Positions 51,436 to 59,937 are shown, counted from the first letter of the stretch. The stretch: 64,000 bases of DNA from an uncultured Clostridia bacterium (GCA_934271235.1 CAKQQT010000002.1:62001-126000); one strand, 5' to 3'. The notes: generated from the letters alone by a model not told the origin. A program made the numbers and translations.

Positions 51436-52839
51436 ATGGATCAGAATATTTTACTGAATCTCGATGAAGCGCTGAAGGAGTCGTTGGAAAAGGTTTTCCA
51501 GCTGCTGGAGGAAAAAAAGTATTTCCAGGCAAAGGATGAACTGCTCAAGTATAACGACGCCGATATTGCGGAAATGTTCGAGGAACTGCTGGAAAAGCCG
51601 GAACTGATCGAAAAGACGGTCGTGGTGTATCGTCTGCTGCCGAAGGATGTTTCGGTTGAGGTTTTTTCGTACCTGCCGTCGGATGACCAGCTGAAAATTG
51701 TAGACGGTATCACGGATACGGAGCTGAGCTACATCGTGGAGGAGCTTGACTTCGACGATAAGATCGATATCCTGGAGGAACTTCCGGCCAATCTGGTCGA
51801 CAAGATCCTTGAAAAAACACCGAAAAATGAGCGTGCGCTGATCAACAGCTTTTTGAATTATCCGGACGATTGTGCCGGCAGTCTGATGACGCCGGAATAT
51901 ATCAGTCTGCAGAAGGAGATGACGGTCGGCGAGGCGTTGGCCTATATCAAGCGCGAGGGTACGGATGCGGAGACGATCTATACCTGTTATGTCAAGGATT
52001 CCGGCAGGAAACTGATCGGGATCGTGTCACTGAGCACGCTCGTGATCACAGATGACAATGTGAAGATCATGGATATCATGCACACGGACTATATTTGGCT
52101 GAACGTGTATGATGACAAAGAAGAAGTTGCGGAAGCTTTCAAAAAATATGACTTTCTGGCAATGCCGGTCGTGGACAAAGAACACCGGCTGGTCGGCATC
52201 ATCACGGTCGACGACGTGCTGGATGTTATGGAAGAAGCGGCAACGGAAGATATGGAAAGAATGAACGGCGTCATCAGCTTCGATGACCCGGATAAGGATT
52301 ATCTGGATGTTTCGGTTTGGCAGCACGCGATCAATCGTCTGCCGTGGCTGCTGATCCTGATGGTCGCCTATATTTTTACGGGTATGATCATCACGAATTT
52401 CGAAGCGCGGCTTTCGGAGATCATCTGTCTGGTGGCGTATATGCCAATGCTGATGGGAACCGGCGGCAATACGGGCTCGCAGGCGGCAACGCTGATCATC
52501 CGCGGTCTGGCGACCGGCGAGGTCGAGACTTCGGACGCGCTGCGCATCTTATGGAAGGAGATCCGCATCGGGTTTGTCATCGGCGTGATCCTGAGCCTGT
52601 TCAACTTCGCGCGCATCTGTCTGTTCGATCGCTATGATGTCATGATCGCCTTGACGGTCTGCAGCGCGATGCTGTTCATCGTCATCTTTGCCAAGGTGCT
52701 CGGCAGCATGGTGCCGCTTCTGGTCAAAAAGATCAAGCTGGACCCGGCTTTGATCGCCAACCCGGCGATCTCGTCGATCTCCGATACCGTGGCGCTGACG
52801 ATCTACTTCGCTATGGCCAGCCTGTTTTTGGGGCTGTAA
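51436..52839 (+). CDS. mgtE: Magnesium transporter MgtE
   Basis: A 467-aa Mg2+ channel/transporter. The cytosolic N domain (residues about 1-130, acidic helices such as LPANLVDKILEKTPKNERAL) is followed by two CBS domains that sense Mg2+ (GTDAETIYTCYVKDSG and FLAMPVVDKEHRLVGIITVDD). Five transmembrane helices follow, with the pore motif LMGTGGNTGSQAATLIIRG near residue 338. The ATG at 51436 is set by an excellent AAAGGAGG site; the longer frame from 51400 is not needed. Besides CBS-mediated gating, a leader ORF and ribosome-site hairpin suggest translational control. Confidence 0.96.
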   Translation: MDQNILLNLDEALKESLEKVFQLLEEKKYFQAKDELLKYNDADIAEMFEELLEKPELIEKTVVVYRLLPKDVSVEVFSYLPSDDQLKIVDGITDTELSYIVEELDFDDKIDILEELPANLVDKILEKTPKNERALINSFLNYPDDCAGSLMTPEYISLQKEMTVGEALAYIKREGTDAETIYTCYVKDSGRKLIGIVSLSTLVITDDNVKIMDIMHTDYIWLNVYDDKEEVAEAFKKYDFLAMPVVDKEHRLVGIITVDDVLDVMEEAATEDMERMNGVISFDDPDKDYLDVSVWQHAINRLPWLLILMVAYIFTGMIITNFEARLSEIICLVAYMPMLMGTGGNTGSQAATLIIRGLATGEVETSDALRILWKEIRIGFVIGVILSLFNFARICLFDRYDVMIALTVCSAMLFIVIFAKVLGSMVPLLVKKIKLDPALIANPAISSISDTVALTIYFAMASLFLGL

Positions 52840-52965
52840 ACGGAAAGCAGGACGTGCATCGGTTCAGGCGACGATGCAGGCGCGAGCATGGAGCCGCGGG
52901 TCTGCGGCAGTGCCGCAGAGGTCATGTTCGATACATCTGAATCAAAAAAACAAACAAAGATCCTT

Positions 52966-53008
52966 GTGCAAGTCAGGCGTGAACGCTCGGCTTGCACTTT
53001 TTTTTTTT
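52966..53008 (+). terminator. Terminator of mgtE
   Basis: GTGCAAG (52966-52972) pairs with CTTGCAC (52991-52997), followed by a run of eleven T. A second small perfect hairpin (TCTGCGGCA/TGCCGCAGA) lies at about 52902-52920. Confidence 0.75.
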
Positions 53009-53053
53009 CGAAAGTTGGTTCGGGATCCGTAAAGTTTTTGTTTTTGGGACAGG

Positions 53054-53120
53054 GCTGTAAAGGAAACTTGACAAGCAAAGATGATTTTGGTATGATCAAG
53101 CTGTAAAGGTAACTTGTCAA
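53054..53120 (+). promoter_or_regulatory. Promoter with two flanking 21-bp direct repeats (candidate operators)
   Basis: TTGACA (53068-53073) and TATGAT (53091-53096) have a 17-bp spacer. GCTGTAAAGGAAACTTGACA (starting at 53054) overlaps the -35. A near-identical copy, GCTGTAAAGGTAACTTGTCA (starting at 53100), lies around the transcription start. The 46-bp spacing places the two repeats on opposite sides of the polymerase site, fitting autoregulation by the XRE protein encoded next. Confidence 0.65.
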
Positions 53121-53138
53121 TATATCGGAGTGTGGATT

Positions 53139-53360
53139 TTGAAGAACCGCGTGGAAGAATTGCGAAAAAGCATGGGATTAAGCCAGGAAAAATTTGCGAG
53201 GATGATGAAGGTATCACGCCAGACGATCAGCGCGATCGAAACGGGTAAGTATAATCCGTCGCTGGAGCTGGCGTTTGCGATCTCTGATTGCTTCGGGGAG
53301 CCGATCGAGAAGATTTTTCTCTATCACGATCATGATGATGCCTTGATTGACCGAAGGTAA
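53139..53360 (+). CDS. Small XRE-family transcriptional regulator
   Basis: A 73-aa protein that is almost only a helix-turn-helix: MGLSQEKFARMMKVSRQTIS then AIETGKYNPSLELAFAISDC and FGEPIEKIFLYHDH. It belongs to the compact YozG-like group usually paired with a small membrane protein. The TTG at 53139, 8 bp after CGGAG, is the likely start; a GTG at 53130 is the alternative. It should repress or activate its own promoter through the 21-bp direct repeats. It is followed 69 bp later by a membrane protein gene. Confidence 0.85.
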   Translation: MKNRVEELRKSMGLSQEKFARMMKVSRQTISAIETGKYNPSLELAFAISDCFGEPIEKIFLYHDHDDALIDRR

Positions 53361-53429
53361 AGACGCGCAGGGAAAGACGCGAAAAACGCGGATGCGAGGT
53401 AAGAGCAGACAACACGGGGGAGGAGCGAG

Positions 53430-53879
53430 ATGAAGAAGAAAGATTTGGTGACAGCGTGGGTCTATCTGGCGATCGGAGTGATCTGCTTCGCGGCGCTGGT
53501 GCTGACGGACAGCAAGCTGGACAGCCTGCTGATCGCGGGAGCTGCGGTCGGTCTGCTCGAGGGCACCGTGAAGATCGGCAATTATGTTTACTGGCGCAGG
53601 CCGGAGAACCAAGCAGAGCATCGGGAGATGCAGGAGAACGAGCAGATCGAGCAGCAGGACGAACTTATGCAGATGCTGCGGGATCAGGCGTATCGGCATG
53701 CCTATATCACAAACCTCAGGGTGACGATGGCGGCGGCGTTGATATGCGGCGCGTTGAAACTGCTTGAAATTCTGGACTTCGGCGATAAGCTGATGTACGC
53801 GCTGGCGGCATGGGTGATTCTGCAGCTGATCTTGGTCGATGTGATCTATCGCTGTCTGAATCGGAAATATTCTGACTGA
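53430..53879 (+). CDS. Small membrane protein paired with the XRE regulator
   Basis: A 149-aa protein with four hydrophobic segments: AWVYLAIGVICFAALVL and LLIAGAAVGLLEGTVKI in the N-terminal half, and VTMAAALICGALKLLEI and ALAAWVILQLILVDVIY near the end. A charged, Gln/Glu-rich cytoplasmic loop separates them (residues about 58-90). A GGGGGAGGAG ribosome site precedes the ATG. No function is known. The XRE-plus-membrane-protein arrangement is common in Firmicutes and often regulated as a unit. Confidence 0.72.
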   Translation: MKKKDLVTAWVYLAIGVICFAALVLTDSKLDSLLIAGAAVGLLEGTVKIGNYVYWRRPENQAEHREMQENEQIEQQDELMQMLRDQAYRHAYITNLRVTMAAALICGALKLLEILDFGDKLMYALAAWVILQLILVDVIYRCLNRKYSD

Positions 53880-53911
53880 TCCCGGATAAAAGTGTGCGCG
53901 ATACATAAGAA

Positions 53912-53942
53912 AAAGCATTGCAGTTTGCAGTGTTTTTTTTTA
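53912..53942 (+). terminator. Terminator after the XRE/membrane-protein pair
   Basis: CATTGCA and TGCAGTG arms (one G-T pair) with a GTT loop, followed by nine T. The gap 53943-54354 contains a short GATAGGAAAAGAT direct repeat and otherwise nothing recognised. Confidence 0.75.
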
Positions 53943-54354
53943 TAATAGATAGGAAAAGATAGATAGGAAAAGAGCAGCGAGCGGCAGGACGCCGAAGAGA
54001 GCAGGAGCGTCTATGTGCGAAAACAGCGGCACATCTGTGCGAGCGCGTAATTGTATTTTGAGGGTAGATGCGCTCAAAAATACAAGAAATCGCAAAAAAA
54101 GCTGCAGATCACTGCAGATTTTGAACGGATGTTGCGTGATCACATAAGCCGGACGCAAAAACGCAGGAAAAATGTAAAAATGAGGAAGAAAGCTTGCGTT
54201 TTTGAACGTGTAAAGACGAAAAATCCAACGGATTGAAAAAAACACGCTGGATATGAGATGTTTTTCGGAAATTTTTGGATTTTTGGAAGAGGCGGCGTGG
54301 AAAACCCAAGTCGCCGGGCAGACGTCGAAGAAAGAAGTTTGAGGAAAATTTTAT

Positions 54355-55470
54355 ATGAACGGTATGATAACCGAAAAAACGGTCAAGAATAGAATCGGAA
54401 GGCGAAAAAAGGAAATACATAAGGGCGATTGCGGTCGGATCTTGATCGCGGCAGGGTCATGGGGAATGGCCGGAGCCGCGATCCTCGCGGCCCGGGCGGC
54501 GCTGCGCGCCGGCGCCGGACTGGTCCGGCTGGCCATTCCCGAAGCACTATTTCCGATCGTGCAGGTTGGGGTTCCGGAAGCGACCTGTATCGAGCGTAAC
54601 CTTTCAAATCTGGACCTCGCAGCCTATGATGCGATCTGCGCGGGTCCCGGACTGGGAGAAGGGAAAGAAAGCATCGCACTGATTATGAAACTTTTGGAAG
54701 AATACGAAAAAACATTGGTGATAGACGCGGACGGACTGAACGTCATCGCGCATCAGGAGCTGTTTCCACTGCTTTTGCGAAGGCAGGAACGGTTTCCGCT
54801 GCGGACAATTCTGACGCCGCATATGGGAGAAGCCAAACGGCTCTTAGGCGGCACGTTTGCCGATGTTGTGTGCGGCACAGGACAAGAAGCCGAGCAGGCT
54901 GATGCGGAAGCCGCACTGCCGCAGGGGCGGGCCGAGGCGACCGACAGCCAAGCTGCAGGCGCACCGCAGCGTCTGAACGACGGCGCGGTGCGTCTGCGCA
55001 TCGCGGACGCACTGGTGGCAAAGACCGGGGCGATCGTGGTTTTGAAAGGGGCAGGCACTATTGTAGCCGCGCCGGGGATACAGGCATATACTAATACTAC
55101 AGGTAACCCGGGCATGGCGACCGGCGGTTCCGGCGATGTGCTTTCGGGCATCATCACAGGGCTGGCGGGACAGCGGCAGCAAGCCGCATCGTCAAACGCC
55201 GATGCTGGTTTTCAAGACGAAACGCCAAACGACGATATGTGTGCGGCATCTGCTTGCACAAACGTATCGCCAAATGCCAATGCAAACGCAGCGGCGCAGC
55301 CTATGTGTGGTTTGGCACGGATGCGTGCTTGGGACGCGGTGATCTGCGGCGTGTATATCCACGGGCTCGCGGGGGACCTGGCAGCGCAGGAACTGGGAGA
55401 ATACGGCGTGACAGCCGGTGATCTGGCGCAGTATACGGCGTACGCGATCAAGCGCATTTGCGAAGCGTAG
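54355..55470 (+). CDS. nnrD: ADP/ATP-dependent NAD(P)H-hydrate dehydratase with low-complexity insertions
   Basis: A 371-aa ribokinase-fold repair enzyme that dehydrates damaged NAD(P)HX. Motifs are GDCGRILIAAGSWGMAGAA, CAGPGLGEGKESIAL, VIDADGLNVIAHQE, TPHMGEAKRLLGG and the catalytic/nucleotide loop NTTGNPGMATGGSGDVLSGI. The epimerase (NnrE) domain often fused in bacteria is absent. Two insertions stand out: an Ala/Gln/Glu-rich stretch near residues 172-210, and an Ala/Asn/Cys-rich stretch near 270-322 just before ARMRAWDAVICGVYIHG. A TTGAGGAAA site precedes the ATG. Confidence 0.88.
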   Translation: MNGMITEKTVKNRIGRRKKEIHKGDCGRILIAAGSWGMAGAAILAARAALRAGAGLVRLAIPEALFPIVQVGVPEATCIERNLSNLDLAAYDAICAGPGLGEGKESIALIMKLLEEYEKTLVIDADGLNVIAHQELFPLLLRRQERFPLRTILTPHMGEAKRLLGGTFADVVCGTGQEAEQADAEAALPQGRAEATDSQAAGAPQRLNDGAVRLRIADALVAKTGAIVVLKGAGTIVAAPGIQAYTNTTGNPGMATGGSGDVLSGIITGLAGQRQQAASSNADAGFQDETPNDDMCAASACTNVSPNANANAAAQPMCGLARMRAWDAVICGVYIHGLAGDLAAQELGEYGVTAGDLAQYTAYAIKRICEA

Positions 55471-55662
55471 CGTGCCGCAGCGCCGATCAAGCGACACAGC
55501 CCGGCCATGCGAGATTTTCTCAAGAACTGCCGATCAGACCGGCAGCAGGAGATTTTCCTAAGTCGATCTTGCGCGGAATACCATACGAAAAACAATACAA
55601 TTTCCACAAAAGTTTCAAACACGACAAAACACCAATGAGGATTTGAGAGAGGAGTGTTGGAC

Positions 55663-56025
55663 TTGATCGTAAAGAAGGGGGATCTTTATTTTGCGGATCT
55701 GAGTCCTGTGGTAGGCTCTGAACAAGGGGGAGTAAGACCTGTACTGGTGGTACAGAACGATGTGGGAAACAAATACAGCCCGACAATTATCGTGGCAGCC
55801 GTTACTTCTCAGACAGGGAAGGCAAAATTGCCGACACATGTTGAACTACAGGCCACACAGGGCGGACTCAGCAAAAACTCGGTCGTTCTTTTGGAACAGC
55901 TCAGAACGATCGACAAGCAAAGGCTGAAAGAAAGGATCGGAAGTCTCAGCAGCGAGAAGCTGCCGGTCGTAGACGAGGCGCTCAGCGTCAGTCTCGGCAT
56001 TGCCGACCTTTTGCAGAATCGCTGA
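55663..56025 (+). CDS. mazF: MazF/EndoA-type endoribonuclease toxin
   Basis: A 120-aa PemK/MazF-fold mRNA interferase. [20 protein letters not shown] then [20 protein letters not shown] is the conserved N-terminal barrel with the catalytic Arg (VRPVL). [15 protein letters not shown] carries the active-site Thr/Ser and the loop, and [20 protein letters not shown] is the dimer helix. The TTG at 55663 gives the family-typical start, 8 bp after GAGGAG; GTG 55654 is an alternative. In Bacilli an RHH antitoxin gene (ndoAI) precedes it. Here the 192-bp gap to nnrD has no such ORF. Confidence 0.9.
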   Translation: MIVKKGDLYFADLSPVVGSEQGGVRPVLVVQNDVGNKYSPTIIVAAVTSQTGKAKLPTHVELQATQGGLSKNSVVLLEQLRTIDKQRLKERIGSLSSEKLPVVDEALSVSLGIADLLQNR

Positions 56026-56179
56026 AAATTTCATTTGTTCATGATTTTGGGGAAGCTGTCGGATGGCAAGGACCGCAGCACGGCCGGTATACCCGGGCGC
56101 AGTGATCGGGCCTCCGGACTGACGGACTGACAGCTTGACGGCAGTTTCCCTGTCACAATATATTTTACGGAGGAAAAAC

Positions 56180-57010
56180 ATGGATTTCAAACACTACGAG
56201 GAGATCGCTTCTCGGGTCCGCACGGACATTGTAAAAGCAGTACATAAGGCAGGCTCCGGGCACCCGGGCGGGTCGCTTTCGGCGGCAGACATCGTGACCG
56301 CGCTGTATTTCAAGGAAATGCACATCGACCCGCAGAACCCACAGATGGAGGGCAGAGACAAATTTATCCTGTCCAAGGGGCATGCCGGTCCGGTGCAGTA
56401 CGCGGCGCTGGCGGAGAGAGGCTATTTCCCGGTTGAGGATATGATGAGTCTGCGCAAGCTGGGCAGCCGGTTTCAGGGACATCCGAATCGCGACAAGGTG
56501 GCGGGCATCGAGATGTCTACCGGTTCTTTAGGCCAGGGTTTTTCGGTCGCTGTCGGCATGGCGATGGCGGGTAAGATGGACGAAGCCGCCGGCAAAGCAT
56601 CCGGCAGAGTTTATGTGCTGCTCGGTGACGGCGAACTGCAGGAGGGGCTTGTCTGGGAGGCGGCGATGGCTGCCGGCCACTACAAGCTGGACAACCTCTG
56701 CGCGATCGTCGACTGGAACGGCCTGCAGATCGACGGCAAAAATGAAGACGTGATGACCGTAGCGCCGATCGACGATAAATTCAAGGCGTTCGGCTTCCAT
56801 ACCATTCTGATCGACGGCCATGATTTCGGACAGATCTTCGCAGCCTTTGACGAAGCGCGCGCCTGCAAGGGCCAGCCGACTGTCATCATCGCAAAGACCC
56901 ACAAGGGCCACGGCGTTTCTTTTATGGAAGACCAAGCCGGCTGGCACGGCAAGGCGCCGAATGAAGAAGAAGCAAAGAAGGCAGTGGCAGAACTCGGAGG
57001 TGAATGGTAA
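56180..57010 (+). CDS. Transketolase, N-terminal subunit
   Basis: Thiamine-diphosphate-binding half of a split transketolase (276 aa). Landmarks are VHKAGSGHPGGSLSAADIVT, LSKGHAGPVQYAALAERG, STGSLGQGFSVAVGMAMAGK and the ThDP motif LLGDGELQEGLVWEAAMAA followed by IVDWNGLQIDG. The start at 56180 follows ACGGAGG. The stop codon overlaps the partner gene (TAATG at 57008-57012), as expected for a 1:1 complex. It transfers two-carbon units between sugar phosphates to make ribose-5-phosphate. Confidence 0.95.
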   Translation: MDFKHYEEIASRVRTDIVKAVHKAGSGHPGGSLSAADIVTALYFKEMHIDPQNPQMEGRDKFILSKGHAGPVQYAALAERGYFPVEDMMSLRKLGSRFQGHPNRDKVAGIEMSTGSLGQGFSVAVGMAMAGKMDEAAGKASGRVYVLLGDGELQEGLVWEAAMAAGHYKLDNLCAIVDWNGLQIDGKNEDVMTVAPIDDKFKAFGFHTILIDGHDFGQIFAAFDEARACKGQPTVIIAKTHKGHGVSFMEDQAGWHGKAPNEEEAKKAVAELGGEW

Positions 57011-57984
57011 TGGCAGAGATCAAAACAGAAAAAATGGCAACCCGCCAGGCGTACGGCAAAACATTAGTAGAACTGGGCGCGACCACGCCGCATCTGGTCG
57101 TCATGGATGCAGACCTCTCCAAATCCACGATGACGGCGGAGTTCGGCAAGGCATATCCGGAACGTTTCTTTAATATGGGTATCGCAGAACAGAATCTGTA
57201 CGGAACGGCATGCGGTCTGGCACTCTCAGGAAAAGTTGTCTGCGCGAGTACGTTCGCGATGTTCGCGGCAGGCAGAGCGTTTGAGATCATTCGGAACTCC
57301 ATCGGCTATGCCCACGCAAACGTCAAAATCTGCGCGACCCACGCGGGCATTACGGTCGGCGAGGACGGCGCGAGCCACCAGACCTTTGAGGATCTGGCAC
57401 TGATGCGCACGATTCCGGGTATGACGGTGCTGAACCCGTCCGACGGTGTTTCTGCTGCCGCGCTCATCAAACAGGCAGTCGCGTTTGACGGTCCGGCATA
57501 TATTCGCCTTGGACGTGCGGCTGTGCCTACTTTCTATACAGAGGAAATGGCAGCGAAGCTGGAAATCGGAAAAGCTGTCTGTCTGCGCAGCGGCGACAAA
57601 AAAGACGGCAAGACGGCTGACGCAACGATCATCGCCACCGGCATCATGGTCAACGAGGCGATGCTGGCGGCAGAGGAACTGGCAGCAGATGGTATCGAAG
57701 TCCGCGTGATCGATATGCATACCATCAAGCCGCTGGACGCGGACATCATCTACCGCGCGGCTCGTGAAACCGGCGCAATTGTGACCGCGGAGGAGCATTC
57801 TGTGATCGGCGGCCTCGGCTCCGCGGTTGCGGAAGTGACTGCGACCCACTGTCCGGTCAAGATGGCGATGGTCGGTCAGCAGGACACTTTCGGCGAATCC
57901 GGCAAACCGGACGAGCTCAAGGCCAAATACGGCATGACCGCCGCTGACATCGTCCGCGCGGTAAAACAGCTCGTCAGAGCGTAG
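57010..57984 (+). CDS. Transketolase, C-terminal subunit
   Basis: Pyrimidine-binding half of the split transketolase (324 aa). Motifs: VVMDADLSKSTMTAEFG, FNMGIAEQNLYGTACGLALS with the catalytic Glu, CATHAGITVGEDGASHQTFE, and the C-terminal domain with VRVIDMHTIKPLDADII and TAEEHSVIGGLGSAVAE. The ATG at 57010 is favoured over the in-frame ATG at 57004 because it has correct spacing from GGAGG and gives the typical TAATG coupling. Confidence 0.95.
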   Translation: MAEIKTEKMATRQAYGKTLVELGATTPHLVVMDADLSKSTMTAEFGKAYPERFFNMGIAEQNLYGTACGLALSGKVVCASTFAMFAAGRAFEIIRNSIGYAHANVKICATHAGITVGEDGASHQTFEDLALMRTIPGMTVLNPSDGVSAAALIKQAVAFDGPAYIRLGRAAVPTFYTEEMAAKLEIGKAVCLRSGDKKDGKTADATIIATGIMVNEAMLAAEELAADGIEVRVIDMHTIKPLDADIIYRAARETGAIVTAEEHSVIGGLGSAVAEVTATHCPVKMAMVGQQDTFGESGKPDELKAKYGMTAADIVRAVKQLVRA

Positions 57985-58070
57985 GCGCGCAGCCAAGCGC
58001 ATCAAACGGATCTTGTTATTTACATCGCTATAGAATAAAAGAAACGAATATATAAACCATAAGATGATCA

Positions 58071-58247
58071 AAAGCCTGCATTGGATTCCGCAGCGGCCTC
58101 CACAGGAGTGTATATCCCTGAGGACGGACGCCGTGGATCACGGTGCAGGCTTTGTTGTACGCAGAGCTGTGTGCTGTGCCTTTGTGCAGAACTTCTTGCT
58201 TTCGTCTGCAGCGGACAGGTCTCTTAGGTGCGCGTACCGTCCGTCCT
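58071..58247 (+). other. Structured spacer with two mutually exclusive pairings upstream of spoIIGA
   Basis: AAAGCCTGCA (58071-58080) pairs perfectly with TGCAGGCTTT (58144-58153). AGGACGGACG (58121-58130), which lies inside that loop, pairs perfectly with CGTCCGTCCT (58238-58247). The pairings interlock, so they form either a pseudoknot or two alternative folds. The ORF-like frames in 58064-58249 have no ribosome site. No known RNA family was recognised. Confidence 0.45.
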
Positions 58248-58272
58248 AAAAAAACTTACGCTGCACTCCTTC

Positions 58273-58307
58273 TTTCGACAAAATTCGCTGTCCGCATCGG
58301 CTATGAT
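58273..58307 (+). promoter_or_regulatory. Probable Spo0A-controlled promoter of spoIIGA-sigE
   Basis: TTTCGACAAAA (58273-58283) is the exact complement of a Spo0A box (TTTTGTCGAAA). It ends 18 bp before TATGAT (58302-58307), occupying the -35 region. This mirrors the known spoIIG promoter logic, where Spo0A~P binds next to sigma-A. The predicted start is about 15 bp before the spoIIGA GTG. Confidence 0.65.
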
Positions 58308-58328
58308 ATATGCAAGAGGATTGGGATT

Positions 58329-59192
58329 GTGATCATTTACGGGGAATATCTTTTTTTGGAGAACTTTATAACCGGGTGGCTGCTCCTGCTGCTGACCGGC
58401 AGGCTGCTCGGAGAGTCCGCAGGGTATCTGCGTCTGACTGCGGCCGCAGTTTTGTGCGGACTCAGCAGCTTTGCCCTGTTTGCCGGCCCGCATACGATGA
58501 CCGGGATGGGCGGAATGGCGGCGCGGGGCGTGATCGTACTGCTCGTGCCGTACGTGGCGTTCGGCGCGGAGTCTTTTCGAAAACTGCTCAAAAAAGGCGC
58601 TCTGTTTCTGGGACTGACGATGCTTTCCGGCGGCGCGGCGATGGCCTTTCTTTTATGGCAGCATATCCCGGCAGTCAGTGGGAACGGGAGCCTTTATATG
58701 GAAGCGGTCACGTATCTGCAGCTTTTGTGCTGGGGAATTCTGGCGTTCGGCCTTTCTTGGTGGTTCGTAAAGCTGATCCGGCATCTGCGGCTTGCGCAGT
58801 GGACGGAGGGAACGATGGATGTGGTGCTGTCCTGCGGACAAAAGGCCCGAGAACTGCATGCCGCGCTGGATACGGGCAACTGCCTCTGTGAACCGGTCAG
58901 CGGTCGACCGGTGATCCTGGTTGACCGAAAAGGCCGCAAAAAGCTGGGAATCCCGGCAAGGCTCGACCAAAGCATCTATGCGCAGCGCTTTGTCCTGATC
59001 CCGTTCAAGGCTGTCGGGACCGGAGCGGGACTGCTGGAGGGACTGCGGACGGACTGCATTTGCTTTAGGGGCAAAAAAATAGAGAAAGCAGTGCTGGCTT
59101 TTTACGACGGCGACTTTGGAGAAGCAGAAGCACTCATGAACAGAGAGGTTTTGAATTATGAGATTTTGGAAAATGATACAGAAGCTTCGTGA
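58329..59192 (+). CDS. spoIIGA: Sporulation sigma-E factor processing peptidase SpoIIGA
   Basis: A 287-aa membrane aspartic protease that removes the pro-sequence of sigma-E in the mother cell after a forespore signal. The N-terminal half has about five hydrophobic helices ([20 protein letters not shown] onwards). The C-terminal cytoplasmic protease domain has the catalytic Asp in [20 protein letters not shown], and the end contains [18 protein letters not shown]. The GTG at 58329 matches the family start; the longer frame from 58143 runs through the promoter. It overlaps sigE by 35 bp. Confidence 0.9.
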   Translation: MIIYGEYLFLENFITGWLLLLLTGRLLGESAGYLRLTAAAVLCGLSSFALFAGPHTMTGMGGMAARGVIVLLVPYVAFGAESFRKLLKKGALFLGLTMLSGGAAMAFLLWQHIPAVSGNGSLYMEAVTYLQLLCWGILAFGLSWWFVKLIRHLRLAQWTEGTMDVVLSCGQKARELHAALDTGNCLCEPVSGRPVILVDRKGRKKLGIPARLDQSIYAQRFVLIPFKAVGTGAGLLEGLRTDCICFRGKKIEKAVLAFYDGDFGEAEALMNREVLNYEILENDTEAS

Positions 59193-59877
59193 AAAGCTTG
59201 CGATGCGGCGTTTGCTCCGCAGGGCAAAGAGCATCTATTACATAGGCGGCAGTGATGTGCTTCCGGAACCGTTGGACAGTGAAGAGGAACGGCGCTGCCT
59301 TGCTGCTTATGCCGACGGCAGCGAAGAAGCGCGCAGCATGCTGATCGAACATAATCTCCGGCTGGTCGTTTATATCGCCAAAAAATTCGAAAACGCGGGG
59401 ATCAACGTGGAAGATCTGATCTCGATCGGCACCATCGGTTTGATCAAGGCGGTGAATACGTTCAAAGTAGACAAAAATATCAAGCTGGCGACTTATGCTT
59501 CCCGCTGCATCGAAAATGAGATCCTGATGTATCTGCGCAGAAGCACCAAGCTCAAGAGTGAGGTCAGTTTCGATGAACCGCTCAATGTCGATTGGGACGG
59601 CAACGAGCTGCTGCTCAGTGATATCCTGGGGACGGAGAACGATATCGTGTCGCAGCATCTGGAAGAGGAAGTCAATCGTAAGCTGCTTTACGGCGCGATG
59701 GAGAAGCTCGCGCCGCGGGAACGCGAACTGATGGAAATGCGTTTCGGGCTCAAAAGCGGCAAGGAAATGACTCAAAAGGAAGTCGCGGACAAACTGGGGA
59801 TCTCACAATCCTATATTTCCCGTCTGGAAAAACGCATCATTACCCGCCTGCAGCGCGAAATGCGCAAACTCGGCTGA
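59158..59877 (+). CDS. sigE: RNA polymerase sporulation sigma factor SigE
   Basis: Mother-cell-specific sigma factor (239 aa) made as an inactive precursor. The pro-region with the cleavage zone [15 protein letters not shown] is at residues about 25-40. Region 2 is [19 protein letters not shown] with [15 protein letters not shown] and [16 protein letters not shown]; region 4 is [20 protein letters not shown]. Very close to the Bacillus SigE pattern. It starts inside spoIIGA (35-bp overlap), giving tight coupling between protease and substrate. Confidence 0.97.
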   Translation: MRFWKMIQKLREKLAMRRLLRRAKSIYYIGGSDVLPEPLDSEEERRCLAAYADGSEEARSMLIEHNLRLVVYIAKKFENAGINVEDLISIGTIGLIKAVNTFKVDKNIKLATYASRCIENEILMYLRRSTKLKSEVSFDEPLNVDWDGNELLLSDILGTENDIVSQHLEEEVNRKLLYGAMEKLAPRERELMEMRFGLKSGKEMTQKEVADKLGISQSYISRLEKRIITRLQREMRKLG

Positions 59878-59907
59878 GCAAAATCTGCCGCAGCCGATAA
59901 TTGGCAG

Positions 59908-59937
59908 GTATGAACCGCGGCACCATCGTACATAACA
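59908..59937 (+). promoter_or_regulatory. Possible sigma-F/sigma-G promoter of sigG
   Basis: GTATG (59908-59912) and CATAACA (59931-59937) are 18 bp apart, one mismatch each from the forespore consensus (G-M-A-T-R and C-A-T-n-H-T-A). A CAGCA/TGCTG hairpin lies between it and the sigG start. The match is suggestive only. Confidence 0.35.
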
